Positions 6,942-15,375 of a DNA stretch of 35,304 nucleotides are shown piece after piece; position 1 is the stretch's first letter, and each line of letters opens with the position of its first letter. Source of the stretch: Candidatus Kapaibacterium sp. (GTDB taxonomy: Bacteria > Bacteroidota > Ignavibacteria > Kapaibacteriales > UBA2268). The stretch spans positions 1-35,304 of the forward strand of contig JAQIDA010000101.1 in the NCBI GenBank assembly GCA_027858275.1, in the 5' to 3' direction. The position numbers and the translations under genes are program-made. Below the pieces are notes generated by a model, which did not search any database, was not told where the DNA came from, and saw only the letters and a program-made list of their open reading frames with translations.

Positions 6942-9002
6942 ATGCTTAAAAAAATGAAAATATTGTCAAATATATTGATCCTTATAGGATTTATTCTCCT
7001 TGCAGTTCAGCAGCCGAGCAATGCTCAGCAGCTGAACAGCACGGGGAATATTATCAATAAGGGCAAGATCATTGTCAAACAACAGGCAGTGATTGAGCAA
7101 GCGTCAATAGACGGTGAAGTTGAGTTTGTTTGGGATCGAGACGGAATGAGACAATATATACCTCAAATTTCTTATGAAAGCGTAAAATTTTCGGGTAGAA
7201 CACCAAAGTATTTGAGTGATACTACTAAAATTCTCACGGCACGCAAAAAATTCGTTTCGGAAATAACTGAAATCATAATGGTTCCGCAATCAATGATCTA
7301 CTCGCAAGGGGTTACCGAGCATGAGGCTCAGATTAATCCTGCCTATGGATACGGAACGGTAAAACTCAACGGACTGAATGCTCAGGATATATCGGGCAAA
7401 GGCGGCTTCAAAGTGCTTGAGCTTGACAATTGGTCAGGTGCGGACGTCATCAAAGGGGGCGGTTTTGTGGTAAACACAAAATTAGAACTAACCCGCGGCG
7501 AGATGCGCAACGACTCGGTCAGTAATTTCCTGATGAAAGATTCCGCGTTGATAGTCCGTAACGACGAAGGATCACTGAGATACGAGGCGAACTTCGAAGA
7601 CCATATCGATGTTCACTATATCGGATCGAACACTTACTCAATCGCAACCGGCGGAGAAATCCCGAGCGATCCGGCAATCTTGCAGACAATGCAGGTGAGG
7701 AATCGCGGCGGCGTAGATTTGAGCATGGACGTTACAGTAAACGATACACTGCTTGTCGCAAGTCATGTAAACACTGAGCCGACGGCAGACCTCAAGGTTT
7801 TGACCTATACATCGGCAAAGAATCCAATATATGAGGAACATGACGCAGAAGTAATCGGCAGTCTCAGACGAACAAATCTCAAAACAGACAGTTCGCAGAT
7901 ACTGTTCAACAATCGTTATACTTATGCACTGTTTGAAAATGCGGCAGCGGCAGGAGCAGTGAAAGAATTGACTTTCAGAGTCAAACCACTGGAATGGCCG
8001 ATCTTCACATTGGACGTAGACAGAGTAAAAAGATATTTTGCCATAAGCGCGCGCGACGAAAATTCCTCAGACCTGAGCGCTGTTCCGAATATGCAAGTCG
8101 GCTACGGCTGGCGTCAATTCGATGACAGTGTAGAGGTGGATGAGTCGTTGATATTGCGCAATAGTTTCGCAGAACTCGGATTCGAGCGATGGGTAAACGG
8201 CGAATGGGAATTTATAGAAAGCTCGCAAATGCCTGCTCAGCTGGACGGAGCTCTGGGCTGGGCTTATAGCTATGCGACAATAGTAACGGAATTCGGCGAA
8301 TTCGCTGTTGGTTTGAATACAAGTATGCCTTTGCGCATGAGAGCCATAGCGTTTTTGGAAGGCGCGTATCGCAAGGAAATGATGTCGGATGAACTCCGCA
8401 TTAAAAAGCTGATACCGACCACCCCGGATAATTCATATCCTTATAATCTCGATCCTACACGGGCTTCGATTGCGGTGATCGCGATCCCTGATTCGGTAGT
8501 TGATTGGGTGGTTCTCGAATTTAGATCCTCTCTGACCGGCGAAGCCTTGTTCTATAAGACCTGCTTTGTCAGAACAGACGGAACGTTGGTGAACCAACAA
8601 GGTGACGAGTGGATACAGTTGGATGCATTCAGAAGAAATGCTGAATTCTACGTGGCAGTGCGTCACAGAAACCACTTGAGCATAATAACAGAGAGCAAAA
8701 TGGAGTTTGTAACAGACTCCAATTTGAACGTAATTGATTTTACTAATCCGTCATTAGTACTCGGCGGCTCAGCCTCCTTGAAGCTAATCGGCAGAAACTC
8801 ATTGGGCAAGTTGATATTCGCAATGCCCGGCGGGGATACTGACGGCAACGGAGAAATCAATCGTGACGATCTGGAAAGAGCATGGATACAACGTGACAAC
8901 GAAGGATATTTGAGATCAGATATCCACATGAGCGGAATTATCAATACAAGAGATTTTAACTATATCTGGAACAATCAGGGGCGTACAAGCCAGATCAAAT
9001 AG
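6942..9002 (+). CDS. Secreted protein with Bacteroidota LEGAY-type domain and dockerin-like C-terminus
   Basis: The 686-residue product has a signal peptide (cleavage near SNA-QQ, residue 28) followed by solenoid-like NIINKGKIIVKQ strands. Residues about 466-625 form a domain widespread in exported Bacteroidota proteins: AFLEGAY, then SYPYN, IPDSVVDWVVLEFRS, a Gly-Thr-Leu-Val turn and FYVAVRHRNHL. Its function is not known to me. Residues about 630-680 look like a dockerin type I pair of EF-hand-like loops: DTDGNGEINRDD (632-643) and DIHMSGIINTRD (660-671), followed by an N-Y-I-W-N-N-Q-G end. The first loop has a full set of calcium ligands; the second is less canonical. No T9SS type A domain follows. 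The next gene encodes a cohesin-like protein, so the dockerin end may dock there (inference). Confidence 0.82.
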   Translation: MLKKMKILSNILILIGFILLAVQQPSNAQQLNSTGNIINKGKIIVKQQAVIEQASIDGEVEFVWDRDGMRQYIPQISYESVKFSGRTPKYLSDTTKILTARKKFVSEITEIIMVPQSMIYSQGVTEHEAQINPAYGYGTVKLNGLNAQDISGKGGFKVLELDNWSGADVIKGGGFVVNTKLELTRGEMRNDSVSNFLMKDSALIVRNDEGSLRYEANFEDHIDVHYIGSNTYSIATGGEIPSDPAILQTMQVRNRGGVDLSMDVTVNDTLLVASHVNTEPTADLKVLTYTSAKNPIYEEHDAEVIGSLRRTNLKTDSSQILFNNRYTYALFENAAAAGAVKELTFRVKPLEWPIFTLDVDRVKRYFAISARDENSSDLSAVPNMQVGYGWRQFDDSVEVDESLILRNSFAELGFERWVNGEWEFIESSQMPAQLDGALGWAYSYATIVTEFGEFAVGLNTSMPLRMRAIAFLEGAYRKEMMSDELRIKKLIPTTPDNSYPYNLDPTRASIAVIAIPDSVVDWVVLEFRSSLTGEALFYKTCFVRTDGTLVNQQGDEWIQLDAFRRNAEFYVAVRHRNHLSIITESKMEFVTDSNLNVIDFTNPSLVLGGSASLKLIGRNSLGKLIFAMPGGDTDGNGEINRDDLERAWIQRDNEGYLRSDIHMSGIINTRDFNYIWNNQGRTSQIK

Positions 9003-9218
9003 TTCTGATTTTAAATTTTCTTGTATTTATAATTATCGGAGACAGTGATACAGAAAATTGTTTGTAAATAGAGTTTTGACGGCATAGCGGCGACAGCCTG
9101 TGTTATGCCGGACACTTAGGAACGACTACAGCACTATAAAAAAAAGAAGATAAAAGAAGGATATAACAATTAACTATTCCATACAACATACACTGCAATC
9201 GCTGAGAAAGGACAGACT
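9003..9218. other. Intergenic spacer with one hairpin
   Basis: This 216-base gap is the largest inside the surface block. It holds a hairpin CGGCATA/TATGCCG (9080-9086 with 9104-9110). A Shine-Dalgarno-like AAAGGA follows near 9206, before the next ATG. A secondary promoter could lie here, but I cannot identify one. Confidence 0.5.
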
Positions 9219-10517
9219 ATGAGAACAATGATTAAATACTCAATATTGATTGTTGTCTTCTCCATAGTGATGTCCCAAAACGCGGTATCTCAACGTACAG
9301 ATACACTGGTGACGGTATGGATAACTAATGTTGAACGTCCGGCACCTGATGAGCTTCAGTTTGATTTGCTTCTGGCAAGTAATTCCGAGGAGCTGATCTA
9401 TTGGGCAAACGGTACATTTGATATAGCATTCGCCTCAGGTTTTGTGATTGATCCTACAACAGTGTCTCTCAGTTTAGAAGCTGTTCAGGATGTGATTTAT
9501 CAACCTTTAGCCGGCGATCCGATTCCCACGGATACCTATTATATGACTCCAAGAATATTCCCCGGCAGATTCAGTATAACGATCGTAGGCCCTGAACTCT
9601 ATGTGGACACCTATCCGATATTGCCTTATGACACATTGCGTCTCGGCAGATTCAGTGTAAAAACCACAGACGGAACGAATCTAACTTCAAATTTCATGTG
9701 GCTGAATCCTATCTATTATTATCAGGCATTGGCATACAAATTAGACAAACCCTTGATTTTGCCCCCGTCGAATATATTGGCGGAAGTAAATCATAATATA
9801 GAATTTTCTGATATAAACACGCTTTATACAGCCGAATACAAGGCTCAGGACATCGACAAACCAGAATTCATACTTGATTATTTCAATGTGGAATATATTG
9901 GTAAGATGGTGATGCAGATAGATTTCGCCACAATTCAGGAAGCATATAACTATGGCTTTATTATTACTCGCGCCTATAAGTACAGGTCGACTGATGACGA
10001 AGCTACGTTGGATTATAAAGATACAATCGCTCATTACAGAATCGGTCATAACAGATATAATCCTGACTTGGTAGGACTCGGCACCCGAAAACCGGGCAAA
10101 GTCTACGCAACTCTGTATGACACAGTAGACCACAGACAGTTGACCTATTGTTATGAGCTCTTGTACCAAGATTGGGATTGGAATATTAATTTCCTCGCGA
10201 GAGATTGCGAGTTTGTCCCGCACGCTTTGATCACCGAAGCATTCACAGCCCCGTCGCCGTTCAGCCACGAGACAACGATCACATACAGAGTTGAGGATAA
10301 TGTACTAATGTCCGCAAAAGTATATGATCTGCGCGGCAAGCTGGTCAGCACAATATTTGAGAACAAAGAACATCCTCCGGGATACCATACGGTGAAATAC
10401 GTAATTCCGGATTTCGCCTCAACGGGAGTATATAACATATTCCTCAGAGCGGTGCCGGTCGATGATCCGGACGTAGAATATTCTCAGGCAGTTATAAAAA
10501 CGCAATATATAAAATAA
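9219..10517 (+). CDS. Secreted cohesin-like protein with T9SS sorting domain
   Basis: The 432-residue product has a signal peptide (cleavage near residue 25, AVSQ). The first half, about residues 28-175, has the strand pattern of a cohesin-like or carbohydrate-binding fold: VWITNVERPAPDELQFDLLL, then GTFDIAFASGFVIDP, FSITIVGPE and LRLGRFSVKT. The middle, rich in Tyr and Asp, is unrecognised. The last 90 or so residues are a T9SS type A sorting domain (AFTAPSPFSHETTITYRV, VYDLRGKLVS, ASTGVYNIFLRA), so the product should be exported by T9SS and kept at or released from the surface. It sits after a gene with a dockerin-like end. The cohesin call rests on pattern only and needs a structure prediction. 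Confidence 0.78.
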   Translation: MRTMIKYSILIVVFSIVMSQNAVSQRTDTLVTVWITNVERPAPDELQFDLLLASNSEELIYWANGTFDIAFASGFVIDPTTVSLSLEAVQDVIYQPLAGDPIPTDTYYMTPRIFPGRFSITIVGPELYVDTYPILPYDTLRLGRFSVKTTDGTNLTSNFMWLNPIYYYQALAYKLDKPLILPPSNILAEVNHNIEFSDINTLYTAEYKAQDIDKPEFILDYFNVEYIGKMVMQIDFATIQEAYNYGFIITRAYKYRSTDDEATLDYKDTIAHYRIGHNRYNPDLVGLGTRKPGKVYATLYDTVDHRQLTYCYELLYQDWDWNINFLARDCEFVPHALITEAFTAPSPFSHETTITYRVEDNVLMSAKVYDLRGKLVSTIFENKEHPPGYHTVKYVIPDFASTGVYNIFLRAVPVDDPDVEYSQAVIKTQYIK

Positions 10518-10578
10518 TAAGCTAATGTAACATCACAGGAAATCCGTGAACAGAAAATTCGAATATATAAACACAAAG

Positions 10579-12495
10579 ATGAATAAGATCAAAGCGATTG
10601 GCGCTGCTCTTGTTCTGTTGTTGTTTGTCGGAAGCAATCTGTTCGCCGATGTGAAGATATTATATCCTCTCAACGGAGAAATCCTGAGAGCCGGCGAGAC
10701 TACAGAAATCCGCTGGGAAAGCATTCCTAATTCAGTATACACAGTAAAGTATTCAACAGATGAGGGTACGACTTGGGAGTTGATCGCGGAAGATATAACA
10801 GCAGACAGATACAACTGGTCGGTTTTGACGGATATATTAGATGTTAAATTCCGAGTAGAAGAACGCAGCACAATCCCTCCGAGACTTTTGCGCCGGATGG
10901 AAGACGTTCACGATCATAATGTTTATTCAGTAGCGATGTCTCCTGACGGACAAAAAATGATCACAGCAGGCCGCGACATGAGAGTAAAAATATGGAATAT
11001 CAGCGATCTGACATTAGACGAACAGATAGTCACAGGCGACAGCGGGTCAGTCTATGACGCTATGTTCGCGGGCAACAGCGAGTCAATAATATATGTCAAA
11101 GAGAACGAATTGGTATACAGAGATTTAACAGACGACAGCGAAACAACGATGACAGGATTGTTTACGGATCTAATCAGATCAGTCGCATATCATAATGAAA
11201 AAGATATTTTTGCCGCCGCGTCATACGACGGTAATATGAAGATATTTACAAAAGCCGGATTTACTGAAATCGCATCGTATTCAACGGGTGCGGAGTCAGA
11301 ATTATACAAAATAGTCTTCTCGCACAGCGGCGATTTGGCGGCATTCGCGGGCGGCGCGGGCATAATCTATATATTTGATATACAGAACAACACAGTTATT
11401 GGTCAGATGACAGGTCACGGCGACGTAACGAATAAATTGGTATGGTCTCTGGCATTTTCGCAGGACGATCAATCATTAGTTTCATGCGGAGTTGACGGCA
11501 CGGTAAGGGTCTGGGATTTGACCACATTCGAAGAAAAAGTTTTAATTGACGCGCACAGCTTCCACATTCGCGCAGTTGATTGGCATCCTACTGAAAATAT
11601 GATATTATCCGCTTCTTTGGATAAATATATTAAACAATGGGATCCGACTGACGGTGCAAAAATCAGTGAATCGATGCAGCACGGCGGTCAGGTGTTAGAC
11701 GCAATGTATTCGTCCACGGGCGACACAATCATAAGTTGCGGTCGCGATCACGCAATGAATATATGGAAGAATATCCAAACGGATTACAGCGAGGACAGCG
11801 TTGATTGTCTCGTGAGATATCCTGCGACCGTTTCATTGCCGCACATTGTAAGTGCCGCGGACAGAAAAGTAAAAATTCCGCTAATCTTTGAATCAAATTT
11901 GATTCCTCCGGGCGGCGAAAATAAGTATTTCGACGCTGAAGTCAGCATTGAAATTCCTTCAAAATTATTAGATATATCCCTTCAGGGCGAACATTATATG
12001 CTGTTCAATGATCCTGACACAGTGAATATCAGCTTAAAATCAATAATCTTAGACGGAGCGATTCTGACCCTCGACGGTTTGACGATTGCCGGTATCCCGA
12101 ATATAGCTGATTTGAAGATATTAAACATAGAAACTACAGATGAAAATTATTACATCATAGATAAAATTGACGGTTCGATACGAGTACCCTCTGATTGCAT
12201 AGGAGATTCTTTTCGCGGCGTAAGCTTTGCTTCGGAACCGCTTTCAATGAAACTGAGCCCTGCTCCGGTTTCGTCAACAGTCAAAATCAGTATGAATTTG
12301 ATCGAAGAGGGCAGGCACAAATTAGAACTAATCAATTTGCAAGGCGAGATAATAAGTGTTTTGGAAGTCGCGGATTATAATCCGGGACCGCATATAACAA
12401 CAATTGATATGTCGGATTTTGCCTCGGGACATTATTTCTTGAGAATTGTCGGTCCGACTCGTTCCTTAACCGGATCATGTGTGATTTCGCGTTAA
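10579..12495 (+). CDS. Secreted seven-bladed WD40 protein with T9SS sorting domain
   Basis: I chose the ATG at 10579 because it gives a clean signal peptide (MNKIKAIGAALVLLLFVGSN). An in-frame GTG at 10546 would add 11 polar residues. After the signal comes an Ig-like domain of the kind VKILYPLNGEILRAGETTEI...VKYSTDEGTTWELIA. Residues about 105-400 hold seven WD40-like repeats, several ending in classic VKIWN, VRVWDL or NIWK strands, enough for a closed beta-propeller. A further beta-rich, cohesin-like domain follows, then a T9SS type A sorting domain (LSPAPVSSTVKISMNL, INLQGEIIS, ASGHYFLRIVG). Propellers usually serve as protein-binding platforms, and one exported by T9SS suggests an extracellular scaffold. 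The gap to the previous gene is 61 bases and to the next 45, so these are probably co-transcribed. Confidence 0.88.
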   Translation: MNKIKAIGAALVLLLFVGSNLFADVKILYPLNGEILRAGETTEIRWESIPNSVYTVKYSTDEGTTWELIAEDITADRYNWSVLTDILDVKFRVEERSTIPPRLLRRMEDVHDHNVYSVAMSPDGQKMITAGRDMRVKIWNISDLTLDEQIVTGDSGSVYDAMFAGNSESIIYVKENELVYRDLTDDSETTMTGLFTDLIRSVAYHNEKDIFAAASYDGNMKIFTKAGFTEIASYSTGAESELYKIVFSHSGDLAAFAGGAGIIYIFDIQNNTVIGQMTGHGDVTNKLVWSLAFSQDDQSLVSCGVDGTVRVWDLTTFEEKVLIDAHSFHIRAVDWHPTENMILSASLDKYIKQWDPTDGAKISESMQHGGQVLDAMYSSTGDTIISCGRDHAMNIWKNIQTDYSEDSVDCLVRYPATVSLPHIVSAADRKVKIPLIFESNLIPPGGENKYFDAEVSIEIPSKLLDISLQGEHYMLFNDPDTVNISLKSIILDGAILTLDGLTIAGIPNIADLKILNIETTDENYYIIDKIDGSIRVPSDCIGDSFRGVSFASEPLSMKLSPAPVSSTVKISMNLIEEGRHKLELINLQGEIISVLEVADYNPGPHITTIDMSDFASGHYFLRIVGPTRSLTGSCVISR

Positions 12496-12540
12496 GCGAA
12501 ACTTGAATTAGAATATTAACGGTATAGAGAGTTATCTTAT

Positions 12541-15372
12541 ATGAAAAAGCTAAATCAAATAACATCTGTCGCAAGACTTACGAGCGCTGCCTTGTTGGCA
12601 GTGCTGTTTATGTTTTCCGCACGCCCTGCAGAGGCTCAGACAGATAATGTCGGGATTGGAACAGTAACCCCTGACAACTCGTCGATACTCGATTTGACTT
12701 CTACCAGCAGAGGCTTTCTAACACCAAGAATGACTGCCGCTCAACGCGACTCAATAACGGCACCGGTAGTTGGTCTGATAATTTATCAGACCGACAACAC
12801 GCCGGGATTCTATTACTACAACAGTACGTCATGGGTGAAAATATCGGATACTATAGCAGGTGTTATAACAGGTGGCGGTACTGACGGGCAGCTTAGTTTT
12901 TGGACATCTACCAGCGCAGTTTCCGGGGACAATGATCTGTTTTGGGACAATGTTAATAAACGTCTCGGTATCGGAACGACTTCTCCTCATACACTCTTAG
13001 ACGTGGAAGGAACTGCTTTACTCGGAGCTCCTTCTTCAGCACCCGATGCTGATGATTTTAATAATTCACAGTGGACTTTATGGCTTGATGAAGCGAATGA
13101 TGACTTTGAATTGAGAGCTAAGAAATCTGACGGATCTATGATTGCCCTAACTGTCAATGATGTAAACCCGGGTGGTGCTACAGGCGAATTGCAATTCAAT
13201 AACGGCGGTGCTTTCGGAGCAAGTTCAAGTTTATATTGGCTTAGTTCTAGTTCTAGACTGGGAATTGGTGCCGGAACTACTCCAAACGCAGATTTGGATG
13301 TCGAGGGAACCGTAATTCTTGGTGCTCCTTCATCTGAGCCTGCAAACACTGATTTCGCTGTTTCGCAATGGTCTCTTTGGCTCAATGAGGATATTGATAA
13401 ATTTCAGTTAAAAGGCAAAAAATCTGACGGTACTACGATAATTAGAAGTTCTCTCGCAACAGCTGCGGGCATCGACGGTGAAATACAATATAATTCGGCC
13501 GGTTCTTTTGCTGCAAGCACAAATTATATGTGGGATAGTGCTAACGGGCGTCTCGGTGTAGGAAATGCTGCTCCCGTAGCCAGAATAGATTTGAAGGATG
13601 TATCCGGCAACGGCGGCATCCGAATTGCAGACAGTGAGATAACTCTACCCGGTGTAGTCAGATGGACAGGATCAGATTTTGAAGGATATACAGGATCATT
13701 GTGGGCATCCTTTACTTCCTCCGGCGGCGGCGGCGACGGCGGCGGTGATGTTTGGGCTGAGAACGGATCTTTCGGACGTGTTGCAGTTTTCAATTCATCT
13801 ACAACTATTACGGGTACAGATGCCTTCTTTTGGGATCTCAGTACCGAACATCTGGGAATTGGTGCCGGAACTACTCCAAGTGTAGATTTAGATGTTGAAG
13901 GTACAGTCCTTCTGGGCGCTCCGGATACACTTACCTCCGACGCAACATTTGCTAATTCGCAGTGGACTTTATGGCTTGATGAAACTGAAGACCGCTTTAA
14001 ATTGAGAGCGAAACAATCTGACGGTACTACTATGATGTCTCATAGGATAGGTGATGTGACTGCTGCGGGAAATACCGGTGAAATTCAATTTAATGAAGGC
14101 GGTGCACTCGGCGCAAGTTCAAATCTGGTATGGTCAAATACAACTGTAAGTCTCGGAATTGCTGCAGGTGCAACCCCGTCAGCCAATTTGGATGTTGTGG
14201 GAACTGCAATTCTTGGTGCTCCTTCATCTGCACCGGCAGACGCTGTTTTCGATAATTCCCAATGGTCTATTTGGCTCAATGAGGATATTGATAAATTTCA
14301 GTTAAAAGGCAAAAAATCTGACGGTACTACGATCATTACAAGTTCTCTCGCAACAGCTGCGGGCACCACCGACGGTGAAATACAATATAATGACAACGGT
14401 TCTTTTGCTGCAAGCCCAAATTATATTTGGGACAATACTAATATTCGACTCGGTATCGGTGCAGGTGCTCCCACCAGCACAATTGACGCTGTAGGCGGAT
14501 CGGCTCTGTTGCCGGCTCCTAACGCTCCTCCGGACGATGGGGATTTGGACAATTCACAATGGTTACTGTGGTTGGATGAATCAAGTACTCTTACCACCAG
14601 ATTTGAATTAAAAGCAAGAACAAGTGGCGGCACTATTGTATCTCAGAGTGTCGGATTGGCCGCGGGTAATACAGGTGAAGTACAATTCAACGACGGCAAC
14701 GGCGTATTTGATGCCAGTTCAGATTTGGTCTGGGACAATACAAATTCACGTCTCGGAATCGGTACCGGCACTCCGAAAGTTGCTTTAGATGTTGTTGGTC
14801 GAGCTGTTCTCGGTTTCCCCAACACAGCACCGGGTAATGCTGAACTCGGAACTTCACAATATTCAATTTGGATTGATGAAACTTCAAGTGATTTCAAAAT
14901 AAAAGCTTATAACTCTTCCGACTCAATAGTGTCTAGAACGCTTGCAGAGGCTTATGCTATGAGTTACAGAACAACTGAGACATCTGCTGCTGCAGATACA
15001 TATGACGGTGTTCCTTGGGAAGCTGATGTCGCTATGGATCTCGGTCATTATACCAGATCAAGTGATGTTATTACTGTGGCTAAAGCAGGGCTATACAGGA
15101 TTTCTTATGCGCTTAGCATTCGAGCAGGTACAGCAACTAATAATGTAATTGAAGCATGGGTTAGAAGCGGATCCACAAATCTCCCGGGAAGTTATGCTTC
15201 AGCCTTTATTTTGGATGACAATGACGATGATGACAGATCTACGGCATCAAATTCATTTTTAGCGGATTTAGCCACAGGTGCAACAATAAAGATTTATGCT
15301 AATTCGCCAAGCAGTACTTTATTTTTCATTCTTCCGAATTCGCAGATCACAATTGAGAGATTAAGAAATTAA
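12541..15372 (+). CDS. Tail-fibre-like repeat protein with C1q-like head
   Basis: The 943-residue product has a signal peptide (cleavage near AEA-Q, residue 32). It opens with the segment VGIGTVTPDNSSILDLTSTS...RGFLTPRMTAAQRDSI, common in Bacteroidota tail-fibre-type surface proteins. Seven units of 98-101 residues follow, each headed by LGIG or a variant (starting near residues 141, 239, 337, 437, 537, 636 and 737). Most contain a QW.(L/I)WL(D/N)E strand and a GE(I/L/V)Q(Y/F)N strand. Unit 3 differs and carries a Gly-rich hinge (SSGGGGDGGGD). Residues about 800-943 resemble a C1q/TNF-type jelly roll (AGLYRISYALSIRAG, ITIERLRN), a fold that trimerises. No T9SS domain is seen. It is probably a trimeric fibre with a globular tip. 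It ends only 3 nt before the giant gene, which suggests coupled translation. Confidence 0.82.
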   Translation: MKKLNQITSVARLTSAALLAVLFMFSARPAEAQTDNVGIGTVTPDNSSILDLTSTSRGFLTPRMTAAQRDSITAPVVGLIIYQTDNTPGFYYYNSTSWVKISDTIAGVITGGGTDGQLSFWTSTSAVSGDNDLFWDNVNKRLGIGTTSPHTLLDVEGTALLGAPSSAPDADDFNNSQWTLWLDEANDDFELRAKKSDGSMIALTVNDVNPGGATGELQFNNGGAFGASSSLYWLSSSSRLGIGAGTTPNADLDVEGTVILGAPSSEPANTDFAVSQWSLWLNEDIDKFQLKGKKSDGTTIIRSSLATAAGIDGEIQYNSAGSFAASTNYMWDSANGRLGVGNAAPVARIDLKDVSGNGGIRIADSEITLPGVVRWTGSDFEGYTGSLWASFTSSGGGGDGGGDVWAENGSFGRVAVFNSSTTITGTDAFFWDLSTEHLGIGAGTTPSVDLDVEGTVLLGAPDTLTSDATFANSQWTLWLDETEDRFKLRAKQSDGTTMMSHRIGDVTAAGNTGEIQFNEGGALGASSNLVWSNTTVSLGIAAGATPSANLDVVGTAILGAPSSAPADAVFDNSQWSIWLNEDIDKFQLKGKKSDGTTIITSSLATAAGTTDGEIQYNDNGSFAASPNYIWDNTNIRLGIGAGAPTSTIDAVGGSALLPAPNAPPDDGDLDNSQWLLWLDESSTLTTRFELKARTSGGTIVSQSVGLAAGNTGEVQFNDGNGVFDASSDLVWDNTNSRLGIGTGTPKVALDVVGRAVLGFPNTAPGNAELGTSQYSIWIDETSSDFKIKAYNSSDSIVSRTLAEAYAMSYRTTETSAAADTYDGVPWEADVAMDLGHYTRSSDVITVAKAGLYRISYALSIRAGTATNNVIEAWVRSGSTNLPGSYASAFILDDNDDDDRSTASNSFLADLATGATIKIYANSPSSTLFFILPNSQITIERLRN
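12961..14940 (+). repeat. Seven tandem ~300-nt coding units with a higher-order three-unit pattern
   Basis: Unit headers start at 12961, 13255, 13549, 13849, 14149, 14446 and 14749, so the period is 294-303 nt. Unit 2 and unit 5 share 64 identical bases (13376-13439 and 14270-14333). Similarity continues to about 13535 and 14432, with one extra codon in the later copy. Units 1 and 4 are also alike with an offset of about 891. The headers of units 2 and 4 share 28 identical bases (13258-13285 and 13852-13879). This is a mosaic of recent internal duplication or gene conversion. Confidence 0.8.
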
Positions 15373-15375
15373 AAT

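Noticed and set aside
10546..10578. GTG start for the WD40 gene
   Set aside because: It would put 11 polar residues before an otherwise typical signal peptide that begins at ATG 10579.
12987..13385. Minus-strand open frame inside the fibre gene
   Set aside because: It is a Pro/Ser-rich reverse reading of the repeat units. Similar minus-strand frames occur in other units, and there is no ribosome-binding site or domain.
12961..14940. CRISPR array
   Set aside because: The repeats are about 300 nt apart, in frame, and encode protein units.
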